This document shows positions 10,669-19,924 of a stretch of DNA of 64,000 nt, one piece after another; within the stretch, counting starts at the first letter, position 1, and each line of letters begins with the position of its first letter. The notes beneath the pieces were generated by a model. That model made no database searches. It had not been told where the DNA came from and saw only the letters and a program-made list of their open reading frames with translations. The DNA comes from Saprospiraceae bacterium. Its GTDB lineage: Bacteria > Bacteroidota > Bacteroidia > Chitinophagales > Saprospiraceae. The position numbers and the translations under genes were made by a program. The stretch spans positions 310,001 through 374,000 of the forward strand of contig JADJLN010000001.1 in assembly GCA_016710115.1 (NCBI GenBank), in the 5' to 3' direction.

Positions 10669-10927
10669 GGGCATTTCCGGTGGATGGAATACCGGGCTTT
10701 GCCTTCCCTCTGCCGAAAGATCAGCAACCGTATGGTGGAAGCCTTTTCGATTGTTCCTGTCCTGCAGTCGGAGACATATTGTTTTTCATCATATCCGGAG
10801 GCAGGCTTGCTGAAAATGTTGGTGTTCAGTGGGTTTATTCGAAGAAATCTGTTCTCGGCAAGAAGGGAAGCTGGCCGACGTTAACAAAGCATTCACCAGA
10901 TTCAGATGATAATCCATCTCTCTGCCG

Positions 10928-10935
10928 TAAATTTG
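10928..10935 (+). promoter_or_regulatory. -7 promoter element of pckA (TAAATTTG)
   Basis: TAnnTTTG match 69 bp before the pckA start; a -33 element is not evident. Confidence 0.45.
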
Positions 10936-11004
10936 TACCCCTATTCAACAAAATTCTCCAATGGCTTCCGCGTTTTACCTGAAGCTGATCTAAACCGAAT
11001 CAAC

Positions 11005-12636
11005 ATGATCGAGAACATCGTTGGTCGTCGCCCGCATTCTGCGACGCTGGAAGCTATCGGATTGACAGGCTATCAGACAGCCTACTGGAATCTGACCCCC
11101 GAGGAGCTGGTCGAGGAGACCCTGAAAAGAGGAATGGGTGAACTGAGTGATCAGGGTGCGATTGTCGTTTCCACAGGTCGGTTTACCGGACGTGCACCGA
11201 AGGACCGATTCATTGTACGAGATGCGTACACGGAGAATACAGTCAACTGGAGTGGTAAATTCAACCATCCGACAGAAGCCACCGTCTTTGATCAACTTTA
11301 TGCCAAGGCGTGCGCGTACCTCAAAGGAAAGGACATCTTCGTCCGCGATGCCAGCGCCTGTGATCATCCCGATTACCGGATGAATATCCGGGTGGTGACA
11401 GAATATCCCTGGAGCAACCAGTTTGCCTACAATATGTTTCTGCGCCCTTCCCGGGAAGAACTGACCAATTTCGAGCCGGAGTGGCTGGTGTTGAACGTCC
11501 CCGGGTTTCATGCAGATCCAGCTGTCGACGGTGTCAAATCACCCAACTTCGCCATTATTCACTTTGCCAGAAAGACCATTCTGGTAGGCGGCACCGGATA
11601 TACAGGCGAGATCAAGAAGGGCATTTTTTCTGTGCTGAACTATATCCTCCCGCAAGAGCGTAATGTGTTGAGCATGCATTGCTCGGCCAATATTGGTGCA
11701 AACGGGGACACGGCCGTTTTCTTCGGTCTCTCCGGTACAGGAAAAACTACCCTGTCCGCCGACCCTGAACGGGAGCTGATCGGCGACGACGAACATGCCT
11801 GGTGTGAAGATGGCGTCTTCAATTTTGAAGGCGGTTGTTATGCCAAATGTATCGGCCTGACAGAAGAAAAGGAGCCGGACATCTTCCGGGCGATCAAGCA
11901 TCGCGCCATCCTTGAAAATATCATCTTCAAACCGGGTACTCGTGAACCCGATTATGAAGACAAATCCATTACCGAAAACACCCGGGTTTCCTATCCGATC
12001 GATCATATTTCCAATGCCCGCCGACCTTCTCGCGGCAACCATCCTGAGCATATCTTCTTCCTGACCTGTGATGCCTATGGTGTATTGCCGCCCATTTCCA
12101 GGCTGACACCGGGACAGGCGATGTACCATTTTATCTCCGGCTATACTGCAAAAGTGGCCGGTACTGAAGAAGGTGTTGTCGAACCACAGACCACCTTTTC
12201 CGCCTGTTTTGGTGCGCCCTTCCTGCCCCTCCATCCGACCAAATATGCGGAGATGCTCGGTGAACGGATGCAAAAACATGAGGTCAGTGTCTGGTTGGTC
12301 AATACCGGTTGGACCGGTGGTGCGTATGGTATAGGAAACCGGATGAGCCTGAAATTCACCCGGGCCATGATCCGTTCTGCCATGCGTGGCGAGCTGACCA
12401 ACGCCTCTTTTGAAGTTGATCCCGTATTTGGATTGCACTATCCAACAGCAGTAACAGGCGTTCCGGCAGAGGTACTCAATCCACGCAATACATGGACCGA
12501 CAAGGAGGCCTATGATCAGCAGGCGCTGAAACTCGCTGGTCAGTTTGCCCGGAACTTCGCCACTTTTGCCGATCAGGCCAGCCAGGAGATCCTGGACGCT
12601 GCACCAGTGGTAACACTCCAGGGCGTCAATTCCTGA
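11005..12636 (+). CDS. pckA: Phosphoenolpyruvate carboxykinase (ATP)
   Basis: PEPCK converts oxaloacetate and ATP to PEP, CO2 and ADP, the entry to gluconeogenesis. The 543-residue length fits the ATP-dependent family. Visible motifs are the substrate-loop TGRFTGRAPKDRFIV (about residues 57-71), MHCSANIG with GLSGTGKTTLSAD (kinase-1a P-loop, about 240-255), GDDEHAW (kinase-2 metal site) and NTGWTGGAYGIG. The in-frame extension back to 10906 is rejected because MIENIVGRRPHS begins the recognisable N-terminus and the -7 box lies inside the extension. It is monocistronic, with a perfect terminator 22 bp after the stop. Confidence 0.95.
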   Translation: MIENIVGRRPHSATLEAIGLTGYQTAYWNLTPEELVEETLKRGMGELSDQGAIVVSTGRFTGRAPKDRFIVRDAYTENTVNWSGKFNHPTEATVFDQLYAKACAYLKGKDIFVRDASACDHPDYRMNIRVVTEYPWSNQFAYNMFLRPSREELTNFEPEWLVLNVPGFHADPAVDGVKSPNFAIIHFARKTILVGGTGYTGEIKKGIFSVLNYILPQERNVLSMHCSANIGANGDTAVFFGLSGTGKTTLSADPERELIGDDEHAWCEDGVFNFEGGCYAKCIGLTEEKEPDIFRAIKHRAILENIIFKPGTREPDYEDKSITENTRVSYPIDHISNARRPSRGNHPEHIFFLTCDAYGVLPPISRLTPGQAMYHFISGYTAKVAGTEEGVVEPQTTFSACFGAPFLPLHPTKYAEMLGERMQKHEVSVWLVNTGWTGGAYGIGNRMSLKFTRAMIRSAMRGELTNASFEVDPVFGLHYPTAVTGVPAEVLNPRNTWTDKEAYDQQALKLAGQFARNFATFADQASQEILDAAPVVTLQGVNS

Positions 12637-12658
12637 TCACTGTAAACCCGTCAATGAC

Positions 12659-12695
12659 AAGGCCCTGTTCTCAACCGAGAACAGGGCCTTTTTTT
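12659..12695 (+). terminator. Intrinsic terminator after pckA
   Basis: Perfect 14-bp stem AAGGCCCTGTTCTC / GAGAACAGGGCCTT with a 4-nt loop and a following T-tract. It ends only a few bases before the promoter of the next gene. Confidence 0.95.
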
Positions 12696-12700
12696 CTCTA

Positions 12701-12708
12701 TACCTTTG
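12701..12708 (+). promoter_or_regulatory. -7 promoter element (TACCTTTG) 4 nt before the cysQ ATG
   Basis: Exact TAnnTTTG match ending four bases before ATG, so transcription would start at or next to the start codon and give a leaderless or nearly leaderless mRNA. Confidence 0.55.
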
Positions 12709-12712
12709 CCTG

Positions 12713-13522
12713 ATGCCCATCGATCCAGCATTGTTATACGCAGCCAAAGACGCCGCGCACCTGGCTTGCGCCGAAATCATGGAGGTTTATGCCTCTTTTA
12801 CATCTGACCAGGTGATGCACAAGTCGGATGACTCACCCTTGACAAGGGCTGACCTGCGAGCCAATACCGTGATCCAGCAGACTCTGGAAGCCCGTTTTCC
12901 GGACATTCCCTTTCTGTCTGAAGAAAACAAACAGATCCCCTATGGCATTCGAACCGGATTTTTGCGGTTCTGGATGGTGGATCCACTTGACGGCACGAAA
13001 GAATTTGTCAAAAAGAACGGCGAGTTTACAGTCAATATCGCTTTGATTGAGGAGGGTCGGCCTGTACTGGGTGTCGTTGCCGTTCCGGTTTCCGGAGCTT
13101 GCTATTGGGCCGCGAGAGGGGAGGGATCCTGGATGGAGAAGGAGGACCAACCTGTAGCTATCCGTTCCAGATCATTTTCCCAGACCGATCAGGGACTGAG
13201 ACTGGTGGCATCCCGGTCGCATCGTGATGCCGATACAGAGGCGTTCATGGCCCGGTTTGACCAGCCGGTGATCCGCCCTTCCGGGTCATCACTGAAAATC
13301 ATTCGACTTGCCACCGGAGAGGCCGATATGTATCCCCGGTTTGCGCCGACCATGGAATGGGATACCGCCGCCGCCGACATCATCCTGGAGGAATCCGGTG
13401 GAAAAATAATCAATGCCGAAACAGGAAAACGCTTGCAATACAATAAGCCTGATCTGCTGAATCCGCATTTCCTGGCCTACGGAAATTGCGTGGATTGTGG
13501 AGGGGAAACGCAAAGACGCTAA
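12713..13522 (+). CDS. cysQ: 3'(2'),5'-bisphosphate nucleotidase CysQ-like
   Basis: A 269-residue inositol-monophosphatase superfamily enzyme. The metal-binding motifs are visible: SEENK (Glu, about residue 65), DPLDGTKEF (about 85-93, the CysQ form of DPxDGT) and WDTAAADIILEESGG (about 218-232). DPLDGTKEF favours the 3'(2'),5'-bisphosphate (PAP) phosphatase CysQ over inositol monophosphatase. In the cytoplasm it would remove PAP, the by-product of sulfate assimilation; no sulfate genes are adjacent. The start at 12713 gives a normal CysQ N-terminus directly under the -7 box. Confidence 0.88.
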   Translation: MPIDPALLYAAKDAAHLACAEIMEVYASFTSDQVMHKSDDSPLTRADLRANTVIQQTLEARFPDIPFLSEENKQIPYGIRTGFLRFWMVDPLDGTKEFVKKNGEFTVNIALIEEGRPVLGVVAVPVSGACYWAARGEGSWMEKEDQPVAIRSRSFSQTDQGLRLVASRSHRDADTEAFMARFDQPVIRPSGSSLKIIRLATGEADMYPRFAPTMEWDTAAADIILEESGGKIINAETGKRLQYNKPDLLNPHFLAYGNCVDCGGETQRR

Positions 13523-13589
13523 CACGCGAAGGGAAGGAGTCGGATTTCGTTTATACGACAATGAGTTTATTCGTTTATAACGTTGTCAT

Positions 13590-13735
13590 ATCCACCCAGC
13601 GAGGAGAACCCCAGAGATGTTCTCTCGAGTTTGGCTTATTTAACCCCGGAGGGGTTTAATGTGAATAGCCCCAGGTGCAACCTGGGGAATGTCATGTAGA
13701 TTTATCCAACCACGGAGTGGTTGAACATGATCCCA
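13590..13735. repeat. Cluster of short palindromes (intergenic hairpin element)
   Basis: Three near-perfect hairpins follow one another: AACCCCGGAGGGGTT (13642-13656), CCCCAGGT/ACCTGGGG (13669-13687) and CAACCACGGAGTGGTTG (13707-13723). A weaker GAGAAC/GTTCTC pair lies upstream. The arrangement resembles dispersed palindromic intergenic elements of Bacteroidota. No T-tract follows, so it is not a simple terminator. It fills most of the gap between cysQ and the M36 peptidase gene. Confidence 0.75.
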
Positions 13736-13792
13736 TATCGAGTATTTATACCAATCAGCATCTGATGATCCCGACAGGAATTCCCTGGACAT

Positions 13793-13831
13793 AAAAAAAG
13801 CCGGAGATGAAATCCATCCCCGGCTTTTTTA
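13793..13831. terminator. Bidirectional terminator between cysQ and the M36 peptidase gene
   Basis: AAAAAAGCCGG and CCGGCTTTTTT flank a partly paired loop; A- and T-tracts on the two sides allow it to work for both convergent genes. Confidence 0.85.
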
Positions 13832-13848
13832 TTCATCAGATCAATGCC

Positions 13849-16800
13849 TTACGGCTTGATCACAACCTTCTTCACAAATACACCTTCATCCGACTGGATC
13901 TTGATCAGATACAGTCCCATGGTGGTTTGTTGAAGTGGAATTTGCACGGTCTGATAGGTGGCACCATGCAGTTGTTGTGTCCAGAGCGCCTTGCCTTCGA
14001 GGCTGGTCAGCGTGATCTGATAATCCGCAGGTGTGGCCCGATCAATGTTCACATACAGCTGTTCCTGAGCCGGGTTCGGATACACGTTGATACCCTCCAG
14101 AGTAGGTTCCTGGTCGATGCCTGTCGTGCTGTGTTCCACAAAAGTACCTTTCCCACCGGGCAGATCGCAGAAGTCTGCTCCCTGGTCAAAACTGACACAT
14201 GCCTCTGTGTTGTAATTGTACATGTCCATAAATGTGACATCGTCAATAAACCAGCCGTCAGTGACATCAGCGGTGTTACCATCACAGGCAAACAACCACC
14301 GGACTACAATATCTTGACCGGCATATTCGGATAGATCGATATAGGTATCGATAAATCCATCCGATGCGCCGGTGAAGGCAACTGTGTTCGGCACGCTGAA
14401 GGTGCTGTATTGGATTCCACCAAGCGCATAGGGCTCGCGGAAAAGCTTGTCGCGCACATCCAGCCAATTCACACCATAATCGGTAGATACCTGGACGAAG
14501 CCACCATCTACACGATATTCCGTGTTGAAGGAATGACTGAACCGCAGAATGGGTTTGTCCCCATTGAGTGTGACCGGTTCGATGAGATAGAGGTTTGATC
14601 GGATGGTGGTGTCCGAATTGAGGATACCCCAGGCATTGGTGCCACTGTTGACCTTGTAGTCAGAGACTTCAAAAAACAGCTGGTTGGCACCGTCAACATA
14701 TTCTTTCAGCCAGATATCAATATTATCCTCTTCACAAGGCTGGTAGTAAAGGAGGTCAGATCCATGCACGACAGACGTGGCCAGTGAATAGGTGATCTCC
14801 AGTTCAGTGCCTGCAGCCATATTGCCAATCGTCCATTGTAATTGATCACCATTCTGTGTGGCCATCATGCTTGCAGATCCAGCAATGAATGTGGCATTGT
14901 CAGGCACAACATCCTTGACGACAACACCGGTTACATCATCCGGCCGGTCATTTTGACCCGCAGAATGACATCAATATTATCTCCGGCATGGATAATTGAA
15001 GTGACCTCCTTGCGGACCTTCAATTCAGGACGACAATCCGGTACTTCGAAATTTTCTGTACCATCGGATCGGCTTGCAGATGATCCCTGGGTCGCATTGA
15101 CACCCAGTCCACGGCGGGCAAACACCTCCCAGATCAGACACTGATTTTCACCATTGTTATTGGCCAGGTCAGCCGCCAGGATGGCATCACGACCATCGAT
15201 GAAGCCCGGCGAACAGGCCTGCATTTTCATGCCATCCATCACCAGTTGGATCGCTTTGTTATTTCCTGAATCGGGGTTGTCAAAATCAGGATCATATCCA
15301 TATTTATCAGCCATGGCCCAGTACATGTCCCACAACATCGAACACCAGACAGACCCCACACCATGGGGAACAGACAGTGTCCGCACATCATTATAGGTGA
15401 CCGGGTTAATGATCATATCCGTCGAATACGGGAAATTTCGAATCCCTTTCCCGTTATTGGCTTCCCGACTGACGAAGGTGCCAATCCCTCTTTTCTGTGG
15501 ACCGGTATCTCCTTCTTTGGCCGACATGATCAGTGTCATAAAATCAGACCAGCCTTCGCCCATCTGTTCTTCACCACCCAGACAGCCAGCCTGGCTTGGA
15601 CCACCTGTGAGACGGTTTGATATACCATGACCGAATTCATGGGAAATGATCCCATTGTCCAAAGTACCATCCAGATAATCAGGGTCTGTCGGATCAACGG
15701 GGGCGGCTATAGTTGCAGTCAGGCCCAGGCCGGCAAATACACGAAATGTCGCGCAGTCGGACTGGCGGACAAATACGGAAGGGATGGTGACCTGGCTACC
15801 CACGGCTCCTGCACCCATATTCACAAATGCATCTTCAAAGTTGCAGATGATCACCGCGATCGCTCCGGCTTTTTCAGCATTCAGGATCTTCTTGCCAAAC
15901 TCGCAATTACCCCGGTCGATCAGGGCGATCTTTCCGTTCAGATTGTTGACCGGATTGAAGCATCCCTGTGTGGCATTTGCCGTTCCATCATCCACGATCA
16001 CAATTTCGCCGGTTGTCGGGCTGGACGTGATCTGTGGTCCGAAGCTAGCCAGGGAAGTCTGCACTTTTCCGGCGACTTCCGAAGGTGCATCAATATTGAG
16101 ATATTCGACAGCGCCAGCGGCTGAACGGTCCCAGAGGAACATCCGCATGCGGCCACTTCCTCCATCCATAGGGGTAGAGAAGTCGGCATTATTGATATTC
16201 GTAAACCCGACTGCACCAAACTGTGCCAAACCATTGACGAAGTCACCTCCCATGCCCTGGTTGCTGTAGTTCTTTGCCTGGAAGTTTCCAGATACCTCGT
16301 CAAAACCGAAGTGGAAGGTTTTGTCGTGGATCATATTGATCGCATAAAACAAGTTGACCGTAGCAGCATCAGTGAAATTTTCCGGCTCCGTGTTTTCATC
16401 CAACGGGAAATCAAATTCCAGTTGACTGCCACCATCCGGTTCATTGTTATTGCTGCTGGTATTTGCATTCCGCGCTTCAAATGCACGCACATTGTTTCCC
16501 CGAGTGCGGGTAAATTCCGGACCGGGAACGCCATTGGTGTCGTGCCACCCGAATGGTGAGGAGATGGGATCTGCAGGATCGACGACGATGCTGCGATCAC
16601 CATGCGCCGGACTTTCGATCGGGAAGGCAAAGACATTGTAGGAATTCGGCACCGACCCGGTTGTATGCTGCTCCTGGCGGGCTTTCTTCACGGAGACAAG
16701 CTCGCGGTGGGTAACCGCATGACTGTGGTCACACCCCTCTTCAGCTGCCTGGCCAAAGGAACAATGCACCGTCCAGGAATGCTGGTCCAGAATCTCGCCT

Positions 16801-17384
16801 GTAACGGCGTCGACACGGAGGCTCCAGTAGTCCTGCCCCTGTACCAGGTCAATGGCCATATCCCAGGCCAATCGAACCTGGCCATTAGCCAGAGGCTGGT
16901 AACGCAACTTGACGGGTACATTTTCATGAGAAAAATCACCTTTGGCAAACGTCACCTCATGATCGCTGATCCGTTCGAGGATGCTCAATGCATTCGTCGG
17001 GGTAACACCCAGGTGAAGCAAGGCTTTTTCGAGAGCCAGGCTCGGCGTGATCGCCGGCTTCAGGGTATTGACCCTGGACGCCAGATTAGTGATCATCCGG
17101 TTGCCGGCATAGATCACCTTGCCATTCTGAATATTCAGATTGGCAATGGCGTTATACACCTCGATCCCCTGATGGCGTTGGACCAGATACAGATGACTGA
17201 CACCATTGGCTACAGTCTGGTATTCATTACTGATCGCCAGGTCCGACAGGTCGGAGGCGTTCAGGCCCAGTTGTTTGGACTGGGATTCCAGATATCGCAT
17301 GGCAATATCCAGGCTCGATTGCTGCTGGGCCACGAGCATAAACGGCACCAGCAGGATAAAAAGCAAGGTAGAAGCTTGTCTCAT
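13849..17384 (-). CDS. Secreted M36 (fungalysin-type) metallopeptidase with PA domain and T9SS sorting domain, frame broken
   Basis: The signal peptide MRQASTLLFILLVPFMLVAQ is followed by an FTP-type propeptide, the M36 domain and, inserted in it, a PA domain (about residues 470-575, IALIDRGNCEFGKK). The zinc site HEFGHGISNRLTGG (about 596) has a downstream Glu in EEQMGEGWSDF. After the catalytic part come a DUF11-like beta domain, a jelly-roll-like domain (GWFIDDVTF) and a T9SS C-terminal domain (INVYPNPAQEQLYV...GLYLIKIQ...KKVVIKP). One break lies in the T4 run 14951-14954 (RVK to NDRPDD). The corrected length is about 1178 residues. It is expected to be exported by Sec, then T9SS, to the cell surface or medium and to degrade protein. 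Confidence 0.9.
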
Positions 17385-17522
17385 CCTGAAATTAGGTTTG
17401 ATTGAACTAGTAATCTGAAAACGTGAAATTTACATACAGGTTCTCAAAAATAGGCAAACTCGACCATGATTGTCCAGTCCTAAGCTGAAAAACCCGTTAT
17501 TTGAGGCCTGGAAGACAAATTC

Positions 17523-18269
17523 ATGGCTGGAAAAGGAAAAGAGTTCATTGCCGGAAGGCATCCGGTGCTTGAGGCATTGGAAACCAGCTTGCCTGTAGAC
17601 AGTGTCTGGATGGCACGCGGCTCAACCGGTCCGGCTGAAACAAAGATCCGGGAACGATGCAGGGATCTGCGCATACCGATCAAACTGGTGCCACCTGCTG
17701 CCCTGAACCGGATCTGGAACGGCAACCACCAGGGCGTCATCGCCTGGCGGTCATCCGTCCCATTCTATCGGATCGCCGATCTCATTCCGGCTGTGTACGA
17801 ACGGGGAGAAACACCCTTGTTGATCATGCTGGACGGAGTTACAGATGTCCGTAATGCTGGGGCCATTGCACGATCTGCGCTGGCTGCAGGTGCGCATGGA
17901 ATGATCATCGGCACGCGGGATGTCGCCCGATTCAATGAAGATGCTGTCAAGGCGTCTGCAGGTGCACTCCTGCATTTGCCCGTGTGCAGGGAAGCCCTGC
18001 CTTACGCTGTCGATGTGTTGCGCAATTCAGGAGTGCAGATTGTCGGCGCAGCGCTCCAGGAATCTGTCGTTCCCGCTGAATTGGATCTCACCGGGCCAGT
18101 CTGTTTTTTAATGGGAGCAGAAGATACCGGCATTGCGCCCGACCTCTTGAAAGGATTGGACAGCCGGGTACGAATACCTCAATCCCCTCAGGTGGATTCA
18201 TACAATGTTTCTGTTGCAGCGGGTATTCTGCTCTATGAGGCCATGCGCCAGCGTGGCAGTTTTCAGTAG
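17523..18269 (+). CDS. rlmB: 23S rRNA 2'-O-methyltransferase, RlmB/TrmH (SpoU) family
   Basis: This 248-residue SPOUT methyltransferase has the L30e-like substrate-binding N-domain (IAGRHPVLEALE) and the three SpoU motifs: LDGVTDVRNAGAIARSA (about residues 102-118), FLMGAEDTGIAPDLL (about 197-211) and SYNVSVAAGILLYEA (about 226-240). It uses SAM to 2'-O-methylate a guanosine, by family most likely in 23S rRNA, although TrmH-type tRNA targets are not excluded. Motif 2 has AED where SEG is common. It converges with the thiolase gene across 22 bp. Confidence 0.87.
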   Translation: MAGKGKEFIAGRHPVLEALETSLPVDSVWMARGSTGPAETKIRERCRDLRIPIKLVPPAALNRIWNGNHQGVIAWRSSVPFYRIADLIPAVYERGETPLLIMLDGVTDVRNAGAIARSALAAGAHGMIIGTRDVARFNEDAVKASAGALLHLPVCREALPYAVDVLRNSGVQIVGAALQESVVPAELDLTGPVCFLMGAEDTGIAPDLLKGLDSRVRIPQSPQVDSYNVSVAAGILLYEAMRQRGSFQ

Positions 18270-18291
18270 AAACGGATCACCCTTTGGGGGC

Positions 18292-19497
18292 TTACACCCG
18301 CCCGATCACCGTGGCATAGCCTTGTCCGACACCGATGCACATGGTCACCAGGGCATACTGGCCTTGGCGGCGGTGTAATTCCCGGGCAGCTGACAGAAGA
18401 ATCCGAGCACCCGTCATGCCCAACGGATGGCCCAGGGCAATCGCTCCGCCATTGGGATTGAGACGGGGGTCATTGTCTTCCAGCCCGAAACTGCGGGTAC
18501 AGGCCAGTACTTGTGCGGCAAACGCTTCATTGATCTCGATGACGTCCATCTGGTCCAGCGTCAATCCGGCTCTGCGCAAGGCCAGTTGTGATGCAGGTAC
18601 GGGTCCGATCCCCATGATCCGTGGTTCGACACCGGCCACTCCCGAACTGACTATCCGGGCCAGAGGCGTCAATGCATGATCGGTACATGCAGACTCGGAG
18701 GCGATCAACAGTGCGGCTGCACCATCATTCAGTCCGGAAGCATTTCCGGCAGTCACTGTGCCCTCCTTTCGAAAGGCAGGCCGCAAACCGGACAGCGTAT
18801 CCAGAGTGGTCTCCGGTCTCGGGAATTCATCTTCTGCAAAGATCAGTGGATCGCCTTTGCGACAGGGAATCGGCACAGGAGTGATCTCCTCAGCGAGAAT
18901 ACCGGCTGCCCGCGCAGCTTCAGCCTTCTGTTGAGAAGCATAGGCAAAGGCATCCTGGTCAGCCCGGTTGATCTGATATTGATCTGCCAGATTTTCAGCC
19001 GTTTCACCCATGGCATCGGTACCGAATCGGGTCTTCATCTCCGGATTGACAAAGCGCCAGCCAAAGCTTGAATCATGCATTTCGGCGTCCCGACCAAACG
19101 GTGTGGATGTCTTGGAAATCACCCAGGGTCCTCGTGTCATATGCTCTACGCCGCCTGCAATGAAGAGGTTACCTTCTTCTGCCCGAATGGCGCGAAATGC
19201 ATGGATCGCTGCCGACATTCCAGAAGCACAAAGACGGTTGACTGTTTCACCGGGCACGGACCAGGGCAGGCCCGCCAGCAGCAGCGCCATTCGGGCCACA
19301 TTCCGATTGTCTTCACCGGCCTGATTGGCACAACCCAGGATCACATCATCAATGGCCTCTGTCGGCAAATTCGGATGGCGGACCAACAGTTCTCGCAAAA
19401 CATGAGCGGCCAGATCATCCGTGCGCACTGGCGAGAGGGTACCGGTGAATCTGCCTATGGGGGTACGGATTCCGTCAATCAGAAAGGCCTGGGACAT
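18292..19497 (-). CDS. Acetyl-CoA acyltransferase (thiolase), PcaF/beta-ketoadipyl-CoA type
   Basis: A 401-residue degradative thiolase. The nucleophile is Cys90 in NRLCASGM, and the C-terminal catalytic motifs GHPLGMTGAR (His) and CIGVGQG (Cys) are intact. The segment GCANQAGEDNRNVARMALL is characteristic of PcaF/PaaJ beta-ketoadipyl-CoA thiolases, so it may release acetyl-CoA from a 3-oxoacyl-CoA of aromatic or phenylacetate breakdown. No other genes of such a pathway lie near, so general beta-oxidation stays possible. A TATCTTCG element, a weak -7 variant, lies just upstream of the ATG. Confidence 0.88.
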   Translation of the reverse strand: MSQAFLIDGIRTPIGRFTGTLSPVRTDDLAAHVLRELLVRHPNLPTEAIDDVILGCANQAGEDNRNVARMALLLAGLPWSVPGETVNRLCASGMSAAIHAFRAIRAEEGNLFIAGGVEHMTRGPWVISKTSTPFGRDAEMHDSSFGWRFVNPEMKTRFGTDAMGETAENLADQYQINRADQDAFAYASQQKAEAARAAGILAEEITPVPIPCRKGDPLIFAEDEFPRPETTLDTLSGLRPAFRKEGTVTAGNASGLNDGAAALLIASESACTDHALTPLARIVSSGVAGVEPRIMGIGPVPASQLALRRAGLTLDQMDVIEINEAFAAQVLACTRSFGLEDNDPRLNPNGGAIALGHPLGMTGARILLSAARELHRRQGQYALVTMCIGVGQGYATVIGRV

Positions 19498-19540
19498 GAG
19501 TCAAATTTTGGCGAAGATAGGGGCTTCGGTTTGTTCGGTG

Positions 19541-19792
19541 CTAAGGCATGCATTGTCCGGGCACACGATGGCCATCCAGAGAAAGAAGATCATCCAGTCG
19601 GATTCGGCGGCCTCCGGCCAGAAACATATATTCAGCTTGATCGACGATGCGGAGGTCAGTGATACAGTCCTCGATCACTTCCTCGCCATGTATTCCCTTC
19701 ACGCGCAACCGGCATATTCGTCGCCGGGTGGCAGCTTCTTCCAGGCGATCGTAAAAGGAACAATCGATGGGCTGATAGGGTCGATCGGGCAT
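19541..19792 (-). CDS. Rof-like (Rho-binding antiterminator family) small protein
   Basis: This 83-residue protein begins MPDRPYQPIDCSFYDRLEE, closely resembling the YQPINCDDYDNLE start of E. coli Rof. An alternating beta pattern follows, with charged strands (RICRLRVKG, IRLDDLLSLDG) as expected for the Sm-like Rof fold. Known Rof binds Rho and blocks its RNA loading; whether this relative does so is inference. I chose MPDRPY at 19792 rather than the start 7 codons upstream because similarity begins there. It lies 43 bp upstream of the thiolase gene in the same direction and may be cotranscribed. Confidence 0.65.
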   Translation of the reverse strand: MPDRPYQPIDCSFYDRLEEAATRRRICRLRVKGIHGEEVIEDCITDLRIVDQAEYMFLAGGRRIRLDDLLSLDGHRVPGQCMP

Positions 19793-19855
19793 AGTCACCA
19801 AACAGATTTCCACCCATGTAGTTTGCTCGTATTAATATACACTAAAATTATATGT

Positions 19856-19880
19856 GTTTGTGGCGAATGTCGCCACAAAC
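19856..19880. promoter_or_regulatory. Perfect 10-bp inverted repeat upstream of the CsgG/LpoB-like gene
   Basis: GTTTGTGGCG and CGCCACAAAC are separated by 5 nt, in an AT-rich upstream region, 44 bp before the ATG. No T-run follows on either strand, so an operator or 5'-leader hairpin is more likely than a terminator. Confidence 0.5.
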
Positions 19881-19924
19881 GAAAGGGGTATGGACTTCAA
19901 CTTTGCCATACAAAATCACAGATC

